This document shows, one piece after another, positions 54,553 through 63,006 of a DNA stretch of 64,000 bases; the stretch's first letter is position 1; each line of letters begins with the position of its first letter. Below the pieces are notes generated by a model. It was not told the DNA's origin. It did not search any database and was given only the letters and a program-made list of their open reading frames with translations. Source of the DNA: Pelagomonas calceolata (taxonomy: Eukaryota > Sar > Pelagophyceae > Pelagomonadales > Pelagomonadaceae); the NCBI GenBank assembly GCA_918797485.1, contig CAKKNE010000005.1, positions 4,774,001-4,838,000 on the forward strand, in the 5' to 3' direction. The position numbers were made by a program, and so were the translations under genes.

Positions 54553-56256
54553 TTACTCAGGCGACGGCGGCGGCCGCTGCGACGCCGACGCCGGCGTCGG
54601 CGGCGGCCCCGGCGACGGGAGCGGCGACAGCGGCGCGGCGTCGTTGGGCGCCAGGGTCCGCAGCAAGCGCATCGTCGGCGGGTCGCCGGTCGACTCGATC
54701 CGCCGCGTCTCTACCATAGATCCGCGCAGCCGCGGGTCCGTGGTCGTCACGACGACGACGCGCGCGACGACGGGCCCCTCGGTCCCCTGGGGCACGACGT
54801 CCACCACAAACGAGTCGACGTTCGGCGCCTGCTGCCGCTTCTTCGCGGCGACGTGGCCGCCGCCCGCGACGACTACCTCCGGCGGCGGCTGGTTCTCCTC
54901 GCCCGACGCGCGTAGCTGCAGGAGCTTCTCTACGCGCCTTCCAACGGTCCCTTCCGGGCGCAGCGCGTGGACCACGAGCTCGACCGGCGCCGTGGAAGAC
55001 GGCGCGTCGGGCGGTTTGATCGGCGCGGCCGGCTCCGTGTCGAGCTCGTCGGGCCGGTGGACGCGGCCGAGGCGCGTCACGAGCTCGAGGATGCGCTCCG
55101 ACGACGCGTCGTCGCCCTCGAAGCGCAGCGCCGCCGCGTCGATGGCCGGCGGCTCCAGGGGCCCCGCGTACAAACGCTTCCGGAGGTCGTCGAGGCGCCG
55201 CGCGACGGCCGCCGTCACGCTTAGATATTGAGCGTCCCGGTTCGCGAGGCGGTCGCGCGCCGCGCCGCCCACGGCCCGGGCCACCCTCACGTCGCGCTGG
55301 TCCGCGATGAGCGCCTGGCGCCTGCTGTCCAAATCCAGGCCCACGCCATTCGCGTAGTCGTCCACGAGCTTCTTCAGGGACGCCTCGCGCTCCGCGATCG
55401 TCAGCCGGAAGGCATCAAAAGCGTTCGTGATGGCCTCGCGCGCGTCGCGCGCCGCCTCGTCGACGCGCTCGGACGCCTCGTCGGTCTTCGCGAGGGCCCG
55501 CGCCACGTCCCCCTCCATATCAACACAATTCCCGTCCATCTTCTCCGCGTTGGCCCGCAGCGCGCCCGCCGCGGCGGGCACGGGCGTCCACGTCGCCGCG
55601 CGGCCCAGCACCCGGCACACGTGCGGGCCGGTCGACGCGCAGTCGCGGCACGCCAGCTGGCAGCAGTGCGCGCAGAAGAAGCGCACCTCCTCCGTCGGAT
55701 GCAGCGCGCAGCTCACCGCGATTTGGGGCGGCTCCGCGTCGGCGCCCGGCGGCCGCGGCGTCTCGGAGTCGTAGCCGCCATAATCGCTCGCGTCCGTGCC
55801 GGTCTGCGGGCGCTGCAGGTCCACGACGGCGTGCTCCTGCGTCCGCCGCGACCGCGCGTGGTTCGTCCGGTGGAAACTGCACAGCCCAATGCCGCACGTC
55901 TCGCACCAGCTCGCCGCCGGCTCGTCCTCGGCGCACTCGTCGCAGTTGTAGGCGCCCGCGCGCTGGGCCGCCCTTCTACAGACGTCGACGGCCGACCAGT
56001 CCACGGATAGTTTCGAGATGGCGTGGACACTTTCCACATTCGTCCGCGCCTGGCAGACGTGGCAGGCGTAGGTGCCTCTCCTTTCGCGCGCGTCGTGCAA
56101 GCAGGCCTCGCAGACCGTGTGCAGGCAGCTCAGCAGCCGCGGGCACCGCGCGAAGAGCCGGTCCTCGTCCGAGTGGTGCGCCCGCGGCCAGTCGAACTCG
56201 CCCGCGCAGACCTGGCAGAGGGGCCAGCGGCCGCGGGCCGTCTCGGGCGTCTCCAT
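54553..56256 (-). CDS. TRIM-like RING / B-box / coiled-coil protein
   Basis: A 567-residue protein; start METPETARGRWPL at 56256 is preferred because the RING begins a few residues later and the longer open frame upstream is low-complexity. RING (about 14-65) has CQVCAGEF, CLHTVCEACLHDA and CHVC. A first B-box-like knot (about 95-130) has CDECAEDEPAASWCETCGIGLCSFHRTNH. A second (about 165-200) has CALHPTEEVRFFCAHCCQLACRDCA. A coiled coil follows (about 230-400). The C-terminal region is Pro-rich without a SPRY or NHL domain. RING, two B-boxes and a coil make a tripartite E3 ubiquitin ligase plan. Confidence 0.82.
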   Translation of the reverse strand: METPETARGRWPLCQVCAGEFDWPRAHHSDEDRLFARCPRLLSCLHTVCEACLHDARERRGTYACHVCQARTNVESVHAISKLSVDWSAVDVCRRAAQRAGAYNCDECAEDEPAASWCETCGIGLCSFHRTNHARSRRTQEHAVVDLQRPQTGTDASDYGGYDSETPRPPGADAEPPQIAVSCALHPTEEVRFFCAHCCQLACRDCASTGPHVCRVLGRAATWTPVPAAAGALRANAEKMDGNCVDMEGDVARALAKTDEASERVDEAARDAREAITNAFDAFRLTIAEREASLKKLVDDYANGVGLDLDSRRQALIADQRDVRVARAVGGAARDRLANRDAQYLSVTAAVARRLDDLRKRLYAGPLEPPAIDAAALRFEGDDASSERILELVTRLGRVHRPDELDTEPAAPIKPPDAPSSTAPVELVVHALRPEGTVGRRVEKLLQLRASGEENQPPPEVVVAGGGHVAAKKRQQAPNVDSFVVDVVPQGTEGPVVARVVVVTTTDPRLRGSMVETRRIESTGDPPTMRLLRTLAPNDAAPLSPLPSPGPPPTPASASQRPPPSPE

Positions 56257-56305
56257 TTTTGTTTGTTGTGGCTTCGGGGCTGTCTCACCGATGCAACGCC
56301 TCGTC

Positions 56306-56326
56306 GGGCAGCCTCGTTGGGCAGCC
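56306..56326 (+). promoter_or_regulatory. Motif B pair (GGGCAGCC)
   Basis: Copies at 56306-56313 and 56319-56326, 50-70 bases upstream of the TRIM-like start (56256, minus strand), on the opposite strand to that gene. Confidence 0.4.
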
Positions 56327-56568
56327 TCTACCTTCGGGGCTGGCTCACCGGTGCCGGTGCACGCGGCGTATGCAACCCTCGATCGTTGCGGCGCAGGTGC
56401 TGCGGACGGCAACGCCTGCTCGGGCGCGACGATGTAAGCGCCGGCGTTTTTGCGCCGGCAAACTGGCCCCGCTGCGCGCAGCCGAGGGGAGCGCACTTTC
56501 ACCCATCGCGAGGGCTGTTGTATCGCATATCGGCTCCCTGTATGGTTGGGAAGCGTACACGTTCATGC

Positions 56569-56590
56569 GCTAGCGGCGTGAGACACTAGC
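56569..56590 (+). promoter_or_regulatory. Motif A copy
   Basis: GCTAGCGGCG then TGAGACACTAGC followed by AAGCC, nearly identical to the copy upstream of chlH. It is 221 bases upstream of the BRE1-like start (56812). The divergent gap 56257-56811 holds this and motif B; nothing else is seen. Confidence 0.65.
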
Positions 56591-56811
56591 AAGCCATTGG
56601 CGGCATCGACGCGGCGGCTGTATCGCCGGCACGCACGCATTTGTCGGATAGTGCAGGCACCGCTGCGACGCACTCTCATTGCGCCAAGTAGCTGGTGTCA
56701 GGCAAGCCGCGCGTGCAGTGCAGCCTAGCACAAAATCCTCCTTAGCAGCAGGGAGAGGGCGGCGCGCCTTTAAACCGCCAGCCGTGCGCGCGTAGGAGCG
56801 CCACAAAAAAA

Positions 56812-58983
56812 ATGAAGAAGCGCGACCGGCCCAAGTCCGGCGGCGGCCGCGCGCCGCGGCCCGCCGCGCCCAAGCGCACGTCCTCGCAGACCTTCGCGGC
56901 GGACCAGGCCGAGGCCCCCTCCACGCCCTTCGCCTACGCCTTCCTCAAGGGCCAGAACCGCAACCTCTGGCAGAGCCACGCCCAGTACAAGCGCGAGGCG
57001 CGGTCCGAGCGCAAGGCCCGCGAGCGTGCCGAGAAGGAAGCAAAGGCATCGACGGAGCGCGCGCAGCGCTTCGACGCGGCCTTCCGGTCGCTCGACGTCG
57101 ATCTGGCCGCGACGCTACGAGCCATCGGCGAGGCGCCCATGGACATCGCGGGCGACGACCCCGAATCAAGGTCGAAGCGGTGCCAGGCCGCCGCCGCGGC
57201 TCTCACGAAGTGCTGGGCCACGGTCTCCAAAAAACTGCCGGCCGGCGACGCCGCGAAGCTCCAGAAAGCTTTACAAGCTGCCGAGCAGGCCGCTTCTGTA
57301 AATGAGCAGCGGGCGGCGGAGGCGTCGTCGAACGTCGAGCGCCTCGAGTCCGCCGTCGCCGATTTAAGGAAGCAGCGCGACGCGGCGCAGAAGCGCGCCG
57401 ACGACGTGGAACGGGAGCGCGAGATCACGCCCGAGGAGGTGCGCCAGGCGAAAAAGGCCGAGGCCGACGAGGCGCGCGCGCGGGGCGACAGCGACGTGCG
57501 CGAGGCGAAGCGCGCGAAGACCGAGCCCGCCGCTTCGGATCCCGACGCCCAGAAGGCCTTGGAAACGCAGAAGAAGCGCGTCGCGCAGCTCGAGGACCAG
57601 CTCGGGACCGCGACCGAGGAGAAATTGTTTGCGAAGAGCGCCGCGGACGCCGCGACGACGGCCCACGCCGCGCTACTGGCCCAGAAGGCGCGCGCCGTCG
57701 CTACTGCGCGCAGCGAGGACCCCGAGACGCGGGCCAAGGCCCTGCGGCTGGAGGGCGAGCTCCGGACGGCGACGGCGAAGCTCGACGCGGCCGTCGCGAA
57801 GCGCGACGCGGCCCAGAAGCGCGCGGACGGCTGCCTCGCGCGGCTCGCGGCGGCGGAGGCGTTGGGCAGGGACGCCGCCGCGAAGGGCCTCGCGGACTGG
57901 CAGACGCGTTTGGACGCCGCGCGGACCGCCCGAAAAAAGTCCGAGGCCGCGTGCAAGCAGGCCACGGACGCGTCGCGGGCCCTCGAGGCCGCCTGCGCGG
58001 CGCTACGCGGCGCCGCGCAGACCGCCCATCAGTTGGTCGAGGAGGAGCGGCGGCTGCGCAAGGGCGCCGAGGACCAGGTCAAGCGCTTGGCCGCGCGGGC
58101 CCAGGCCGCCGCGAAGCCGGAGGAGGGCGAGGCTTCTGAGGATGCGCGGGGCGTCGACGAGCTGCGGAGCGCTTTAGCTGATGCGGAGGCCATGAACGCG
58201 GCGCTCCTCGAGGACGTCGACGCGACGGCCGTTGCATTAGATGAGCTGCGGGCGCAGAACGCGTCGCTCATCGAGGGGAGCTCGGCCCACGACGCGGCCT
58301 GGCGCGCGTCCCTGCAGCAGGCGACGACGCAGCAGGCCGAGTGCCGCCAGGCGACGGCGGAGCGCGACGCCGTGCAGAAGCAGCTCGACGCGACGCGTTA
58401 TGTGATTGCGGAGATGAAGGCCCTCGTCGAGGCCAAGGACGGCCGGACGACGACTTTGGAATCGAACGGCGAGGACGCGGCGCGGCGGCTCGAGGCGCGG
58501 GAAGCAGAAGTTGTGGAATTGAAGGGTATCGCCGAGGGCGCGGAGATGCGGGCCGCGGCCGCGACGAAGGACCGCGACGCCATGAAGGCGCGGCTCGAGA
58601 CGGTCGACGGCGACTTATCTGGACGGTTGGCGGACGCGGAGCGACGGGTCTTGGGGGAGAAGGAGCGCGCGGGCCGCGCCGAGCGCCAAAATACGAAGCT
58701 GCAGGGCGCGCTCGACGCGGCGCAGCGCGACGTCAAGCGCCTCCGGGCGCACGCGGCGCAAGCCGGCGACGACATCGACAAGTCGCTGCTGCGCGAGGCC
58801 CAGGCGAAGCTGCGGTGCAGCGTCTGCGACGACCGCGAGAAGACGACGTGCCTGATCCGATGCATGCACACATTCTGCCGCGAGTGCGTCCAGAAGAACA
58901 TCGACAACCGGTCGCGCAAGTGCCCGGCCTGCGGCGAGCGGTTCGGCAAGGACGACGTGAAGGACATCTACCTCGTGACCTAG
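56812..58983 (+). CDS. BRE1: BRE1-type RING E3 ligase for histone H2B
   Basis: A 723-residue protein from the ATG at 56812. Almost the whole length (about 50-655) is Ala/Arg/Glu coiled coil. The C-terminal RING (about 664-705) is CSVCDDREKTTCLIRCMHTFCRECVQ followed by RSRKCPACGERFGKDDVKDIYL. This RING with the trailing FG.DDVK.IYL end is distinctive of BRE1/RNF20/RNF40, which monoubiquitinates histone H2B during transcription. Length (usual 700-1000) and C-terminal RING placement agree. The basic N-terminus (KKRDRPKSGGGRAPRPAAPKR) could be a nuclear signal. Confidence 0.88.
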   Translation: MKKRDRPKSGGGRAPRPAAPKRTSSQTFAADQAEAPSTPFAYAFLKGQNRNLWQSHAQYKREARSERKARERAEKEAKASTERAQRFDAAFRSLDVDLAATLRAIGEAPMDIAGDDPESRSKRCQAAAAALTKCWATVSKKLPAGDAAKLQKALQAAEQAASVNEQRAAEASSNVERLESAVADLRKQRDAAQKRADDVEREREITPEEVRQAKKAEADEARARGDSDVREAKRAKTEPAASDPDAQKALETQKKRVAQLEDQLGTATEEKLFAKSAADAATTAHAALLAQKARAVATARSEDPETRAKALRLEGELRTATAKLDAAVAKRDAAQKRADGCLARLAAAEALGRDAAAKGLADWQTRLDAARTARKKSEAACKQATDASRALEAACAALRGAAQTAHQLVEEERRLRKGAEDQVKRLAARAQAAAKPEEGEASEDARGVDELRSALADAEAMNAALLEDVDATAVALDELRAQNASLIEGSSAHDAAWRASLQQATTQQAECRQATAERDAVQKQLDATRYVIAEMKALVEAKDGRTTTLESNGEDAARRLEAREAEVVELKGIAEGAEMRAAAATKDRDAMKARLETVDGDLSGRLADAERRVLGEKERAGRAERQNTKLQGALDAAQRDVKRLRAHAAQAGDDIDKSLLREAQAKLRCSVCDDREKTTCLIRCMHTFCRECVQKNIDNRSRKCPACGERFGKDDVKDIYLVT

Positions 58984-59014
58984 GGGTTTCTTTTCGGTGA
59001 CTTAAGTATCCTTG

Positions 59015-59037
59015 CCGAGTAGTAGCTAGTTACTCGG
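59015..59037 (+). terminator. Hairpin downstream of BRE1-like gene
   Basis: CCGAGTA (59015-59021) and TACTCGG (59031-59037) form a 7-base stem with a 9-base loop, followed by a T-run. It lies 32 bases after the stop. It may be a 3'-end structure; no family is known. Confidence 0.3.
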
Positions 59038-59125
59038 TTTTTGGGGACGCTAGCCTAGTCCCGGGGGGATGGACGCACTAGAACCAGGCCTCTAAAGGTC
59101 CGAAGTATCATTGCCGGACCAGTGT

Positions 59126-59137
59126 AAAACCCGTTTT
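59126..59137 (-). promoter_or_regulatory. Motif C copy (minus strand)
   Basis: AAAACCCGTTTT; the reverse complement is the same 12-mer as at 26546 and 39498. It is 189 bases upstream of the start at 59327. The gap 58984-59326 otherwise holds a hairpin and a second small inverted repeat (GGTCCG..CGGACC, 59097-59120). Confidence 0.5.
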
Positions 59138-59326
59138 GGCACTTGTTGGCCTCGACGACGCGCGCGCTTCGGCGGCCCTACAGACGTTGCAACAACACGC
59201 AGCGCCCCCGAGGGCATCACATTGATCAGCCGAGCTCTTGTTTTCATCGTTTTCCAGCGCTACGACGCGTTGTCCAGCCGAAGCGCTGTGCCTCTCACCC
59301 TCAGTCCTCATCGCAATGTCGTCGTG

Positions 59327-60709
59327 ATGCGTCGACGCACGCGCCGTCGGCGCAGCCGAGAACTGATCTTACTGTGCTTGTTCATCGCGTTTGGTCTGTT
59401 GCTGCACCTGTGCCTCCCTGGGCCGCCGCCGCCGCAGCACGCCTTCGCCGCGACTCCCCAGCACTGGCGCAGCGAGGTGGAGCGAGCGCACGCCGCCGCG
59501 GCGGTGGCGCGGAGGCCGGCTGCCGTACCCGAGGAGTCGATTACGTATGGTGCGCCCCGGCCGGACGCGCCGGCTGGCCCGATGGAACTCTTCACCGCGT
59601 CGGGTCGATTATTCCCGGTCGTCGTCATCGCCTGCGACCGGACGGAGACGCTCCGCAACGCGCTCACGTCTCTCATGGCCGCGGGCGCCTCGGCCCAAGA
59701 CATCCTCGTGGCCCAGGACGGCGCGAACAGCGCCGTCGCGGCCGTCGTCGCTGAGTTCGGCGTCTCACACAAGGCGAAGCGACCGCCTCTGGTGCCGCTC
59801 GACGGCGCCCAACACATTGCAAGAACATACAAGTTCGCGCTCACGCGCGCGTTCGAGGACGTGTTCCCGGGCGCGCCCGCCGTGATCGTCGTCGAGGACG
59901 ACCTAGTCGTCTCGAAAGACTTTTTTGACTACTTTTCTGCAGTGGCGCCGGCGTTGGAGCGCGACGACTCGTTATTCGTCGCCAGCGCGTGGAACGACAA
60001 CGGCTTTGCCAAGCACGGAGACCCGGGTGCCCTGCGGCGGACGGGGTGGTTCCCCGGGCTCGGCTGGCTGCTGCCGCGCAAGCTGTGGGAGACGGAGCTC
60101 CACCCGCAGTGGCCGGATGGCCACTGGGACCACTGGATGCGCAGCGACGACGTCGCTAAAGGCCGGGAGTGCGTCTACCCGGTCGTGAACCGGGCCTCGC
60201 ACGAGTCCGAATACGGGACCTTCCTCGACTCGTGGCACGACAAGCGCTACTTCAAGCCGATCGTGCGCCAGCGAAGCCGTTTTGACTGGCCGAGCGACGC
60301 GTGGCGTAGCGTGCTGCGCGACGTCTACGAGGACCGCGTCCGGGGGCTGCTGGCTGCTGCCGAGCACGTTTCGGACGTCAACGCCGCGGTGGTCGGTTCT
60401 GCGCTCGCGACGACGACGCCATTGGCTCTTTGGTTTGATTTTGAAGAAAATGACGACGCCCCGCCGGGCGCCGCGGACGCGTGGGCGCCGCCGCCATTTG
60501 TATGCGTGTCGGAGCCGTTCGACCTGTGGCACGAGAGTCGACGCGGCGATCATCGTGGCGTCCACGAGGTGGTCGGCGTCGCGGGCCGGCCCGTGCTGTT
60601 GGTCAAGGCCCCCGTCGCGTACGATTCTCTCAGGCCGGACGGCTTGACGCCGCTCGCGCGGGCCGAGTGCCCGAGTGTGACCTGGGAGGACCTCGGCAAA
60701 GAAGGCTAG
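59327..60709 (+). CDS. MGAT1: N-acetylglucosaminyltransferase I (GT13)
   Basis: A 460-residue type II membrane protein. Start MRRRTRRRRSRELILLC at 59327 gives a basic cytosolic tail and a signal anchor (LILLCLFIAFGLLLHLCL). The GT13 catalytic domain (about 100-400) has VVVIACDRTETLRNALTSL, HIARTYKFAL, metal-binding EDD in VIVVEDDLVVSKDFFDYF, SAWNDNG and RTGWFPGLGWLLPRKLW. The last block of the set is GHWDHWMR. These match GnT-I nearly block for block. It adds the first GlcNAc to Man5 N-glycans in the Golgi, opening complex glycan synthesis. A three-codon upstream frame (ATG at 59316, stop at 59325-59327) overlaps the main ATG as TGATG and could tune translation. Confidence 0.9.
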   Translation: MRRRTRRRRSRELILLCLFIAFGLLLHLCLPGPPPPQHAFAATPQHWRSEVERAHAAAAVARRPAAVPEESITYGAPRPDAPAGPMELFTASGRLFPVVVIACDRTETLRNALTSLMAAGASAQDILVAQDGANSAVAAVVAEFGVSHKAKRPPLVPLDGAQHIARTYKFALTRAFEDVFPGAPAVIVVEDDLVVSKDFFDYFSAVAPALERDDSLFVASAWNDNGFAKHGDPGALRRTGWFPGLGWLLPRKLWETELHPQWPDGHWDHWMRSDDVAKGRECVYPVVNRASHESEYGTFLDSWHDKRYFKPIVRQRSRFDWPSDAWRSVLRDVYEDRVRGLLAAAEHVSDVNAAVVGSALATTTPLALWFDFEENDDAPPGAADAWAPPPFVCVSEPFDLWHESRRGDHRGVHEVVGVAGRPVLLVKAPVAYDSLRPDGLTPLARAECPSVTWEDLGKEG

Positions 60710-60745
60710 TGTGTTAGACAGTTGTTGTACTTAGTAGCCACGTCT

Positions 60746-61072
60746 TCACGCCGCCTTCCAGCCGCTGACGTGCGCCCGCGGCTCGTACTCGCCCTTTTGG
60801 CCCGTCGACCAGGACAGGTTGAGCCAGCGGTCCGAGATCTTGCCCTGCAGGTAGTCGCAGTAGGTCTCGTGCGGCGCCGGCGGCATCGGAATCTTCGCGT
60901 AGGTGTCGCCCTGGCCCTTGCGGTCCTTGCGCCAGTCGCGCTCGCCGCCCGTGCTCGGGAGGTACTTGAACGAGGCCCGCAGCGCGTGGGCCTCGGCGTC
61001 AAAGGTTATTTTGGTGCGTAGCGGGTCCGGTGCGCCGGCGGCGGGGAGCTCTGTCTTGACGCTCGGCGCCAT
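60746..61072 (-). CDS. Small unknown soluble protein
   Basis: A 108-residue protein from the ATG at 61072 (MAPSVKTELPAAG). Strand-like segments TKITFDAEAHALRASFKYL and a Trp/Tyr-rich second half (CDYLQGKISDRWLNLSWS) suggest a compact fold. There is no signal peptide, membrane helix or known motif. It is convergent with GnT-I (36 bases). Recognisable neither as an enzyme nor as a ribosomal protein. Confidence 0.5.
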   Translation of the reverse strand: MAPSVKTELPAAGAPDPLRTKITFDAEAHALRASFKYLPSTGGERDWRKDRKGQGDTYAKIPMPPAPHETYCDYLQGKISDRWLNLSWSTGQKGEYEPRAHVSGWKAA

Positions 61073-61073
61073 C

Positions 61074-61125
61074 TTGGTCGCGGACGCGGCTCGGCTCGCT
61101 TGGTCGCGGACGCGGCTCGGCTCGC
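61074..61125 (+). repeat. Perfect 26-base tandem duplication
   Basis: Two adjacent identical units, 61074-61099 and 61100-61125, each beginning TTGGTCGCGG and ending CGGCTCGC. They begin 1 base upstream of the ATG at 61072 (minus strand), so they form its 5' leader. Confidence 0.85.
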
Positions 61126-61430
61126 TCCGCGAATCGCGTTTTTTCACGAACGACTCAAGTACGCCAGCCGCTGTGGAGAGCTATGCTACGGCGGCGTTGT
61201 TCGTGCGCGAGATGCTTCCGTAGGACGTTTCTCGCCGCGTTTGTCGCGTTGTAGTCCGCAGTGCAGTCAAGCGGTCCTAGCGCAACCGCTACGCGTTACC
61301 TCGTTTCGCCCTGCTCGGTGAAGCTCGCCCGCAGCACTTGGTCTAACGTGTCGCGGCGCCTTGTCCCAGTTCCCCGCGCACTGGGAGAACGCTGGCTTCG
61401 TCGTGAGCAACGTTGCGATTAGCGGGAGCA

Positions 61431-61451
61431 GCCTAGCTGAAAGCCACTAGC
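61431..61451 (+). promoter_or_regulatory. Motif A copy (diverged)
   Basis: GCCTAGCTGAAAGCCACTAGC followed by AAAC. It lies in the gap 61073-61470, 359 bases upstream of the small gene at 61072 (-) and just after the GT90 gene end. Apart from the tandem duplication, nothing else is seen in that gap. Confidence 0.45.
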
Positions 61452-61470
61452 AAACTGGACGGATACGATA

Positions 61471-62829
61471 TTACCCACCCTCCACAGAAAACAGCTGCTC
61501 GCACTCAGAAACCGACACGTTCCGCAAATCGAGATGTCCGTTGGGCAGCGCGCGGCCGTACGGGTCCCGCCACGGCCGCGCGCCGCGCACCTCGAGCAGG
61601 TCCAGTTGGTCACAGTCCGCGAGCTTCCGCCGGTCGTGGTCGAGGACGGGTCCGAGCGCGAAGTGGCGCCGGAAGTGATTTACGACACTCGCAAAGTACC
61701 TCGCGAGGCAGTCCGCGCAGAGCAAGGAGTCGTGGACGGCCCGCGCCGCCGCCGCTAATGCTTCCGCGCGGCGCGGGTCCGCGTTCAGCCGCTCAATTAC
61801 CGACGGCGCGGAGCACGCGTCGACGACGAGGTGCGTGCGGCCCTCCTCTAAAGCGGGAAAGTAGAATTCGGTGTACGCCGCCGCCCAGAGCAAGACGACG
61901 GCCCCGCGCCGCCACAATCCATTCAGATTGCGGCTGTAGCTGCCCGTGAACGCGCCCGGCAGATGCAAGAGATACTTCGAGGACGCGAATTTGCGAGGCT
62001 CGACGTAGCCCCTCGCAATGGTCGCTGGCGCTCGGAACGCGCGCCGCATGGACTCCGTCGTCGACGCGTGCGGGAAGACGTCGCCGCCGTACGTCTTGGC
62101 GACGAGGCGCTCGCCGGCGGCGTCGCATTGGTCGGGGTCGCGCGGCGCGCAGCCGTTGACGTGGGGGCAGTAGGCGTCGAAGAGGTCCGGGCGCTCGACG
62201 CTCAGCGCGCAGGCCTCGAGGCGCGCGCGGTTGCCCGCGTCCTTGTCGCAGGGCCGCGAGCTGATGTTGCCCCGCCAGAGGGCCTTGCTCGACCGCGCCG
62301 CGAAGGGCACGACGTCCTCTGCCACGTCCCACGCGTCGAGGTCTGGCCCGAAGTAGGGGTTGGGCACGAGCGCGCCGCACTGCCGGTGGCCCCCGACCTT
62401 GGCGATGACCGCCGTCGGCACCGGGCGGCACGACGACCGCTTGACGCCGCGCGTGCCCGCAGAGAAGCGGTAGGCGACGTTGCCGAGGCGGACGCGCCTC
62501 GCGGCCGACGCGACGAACGCCGCGTGCGCCGCGTGCTTGCTCTTCGTCAGGAAAGCGCGGTCGACGAAGACGCGGTTCCGTAATATAAGCAGGAAGTCGT
62601 CCCTCGATTGCAAGACCGCCCGGAGCACGTCCGCCGCGGCGCCCGGCGCGGGCGCGTCCCGCCGGAGCGTCGCGGCGACCTCGCGCGCCGCGAGCGCCGT
62701 GGCGTTGGCCGTGGCGCGCTGGCCCGCCATGGCCGTGGCCGGGACCGGCGGGCAGTCCGTTGCGTAGCTCTGTGCGCCGAGGACGAGGCAGTACCACCAC
62801 ATTGTTGTGGTGCGGCCCGCAGCCCTCAT
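61471..62829 (-). CDS. Glycosyltransferase family 90 (CAP10/POGLUT-like)
   Basis: A 452-residue secretory protein from the ATG at 62829, with an N-terminal signal (TTTMWWYCLVLGAQSYA). The CAP10 domain (about 150-420) has ALWRGNISSRPCDKDAGNRARL (the W-R-G nucleotide-sugar block). YLLHLPGAFTGSYSRNLNGLWRRGAVVLLW is the conserved stretch read in shorter blocks: LLHLPG, SYSRNL, GAVVLL. EFYFPALEEGRTHLVV follows. The family includes fungal CAP10 xylosyltransferase and animal POGLUT1 O-glucosyltransferase. Many Cys residues suit the ER/Golgi lumen. The acceptor is unknown. Confidence 0.83.
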   Translation of the reverse strand: MRAAGRTTTMWWYCLVLGAQSYATDCPPVPATAMAGQRATANATALAAREVAATLRRDAPAPGAAADVLRAVLQSRDDFLLILRNRVFVDRAFLTKSKHAAHAAFVASAARRVRLGNVAYRFSAGTRGVKRSSCRPVPTAVIAKVGGHRQCGALVPNPYFGPDLDAWDVAEDVVPFAARSSKALWRGNISSRPCDKDAGNRARLEACALSVERPDLFDAYCPHVNGCAPRDPDQCDAAGERLVAKTYGGDVFPHASTTESMRRAFRAPATIARGYVEPRKFASSKYLLHLPGAFTGSYSRNLNGLWRRGAVVLLWAAAYTEFYFPALEEGRTHLVVDACSAPSVIERLNADPRRAEALAAAARAVHDSLLCADCLARYFASVVNHFRRHFALGPVLDHDRRKLADCDQLDLLEVRGARPWRDPYGRALPNGHLDLRNVSVSECEQLFSVEGG

Positions 62830-62887
62830 CCTTCAACGGTGTGGGCCTCCGCGACAGCGTGGCCGCGGCGGCAGCTTCGCTAGTGAG

Positions 62888-62895
62888 GGGCAGCC
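62888..62895 (+). promoter_or_regulatory. Motif B copy
   Basis: GGGCAGCC within CGCTAGTGAGGGGCAGCC, between divergent starts 62829 (-) and 63007 (+). Confidence 0.35.
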
Positions 62896-63006
62896 CTCAT
62901 TTTTGCTGCCCTCTCCAGCTTTTTGCTCTGCTTTTTGTTTGAATGGCCGGCCCTAAAGCGCGGCTCCCAGACCAGGATTGCCCGCCCCAGGACGCACGGA
63001 TCAGTC

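Noticed and set aside
59050-59092. Possible motif A variant (GCTAGCCTAG...GCACTAG)
   Set aside because: Spacing is much longer and the TAAGAC core is missing.
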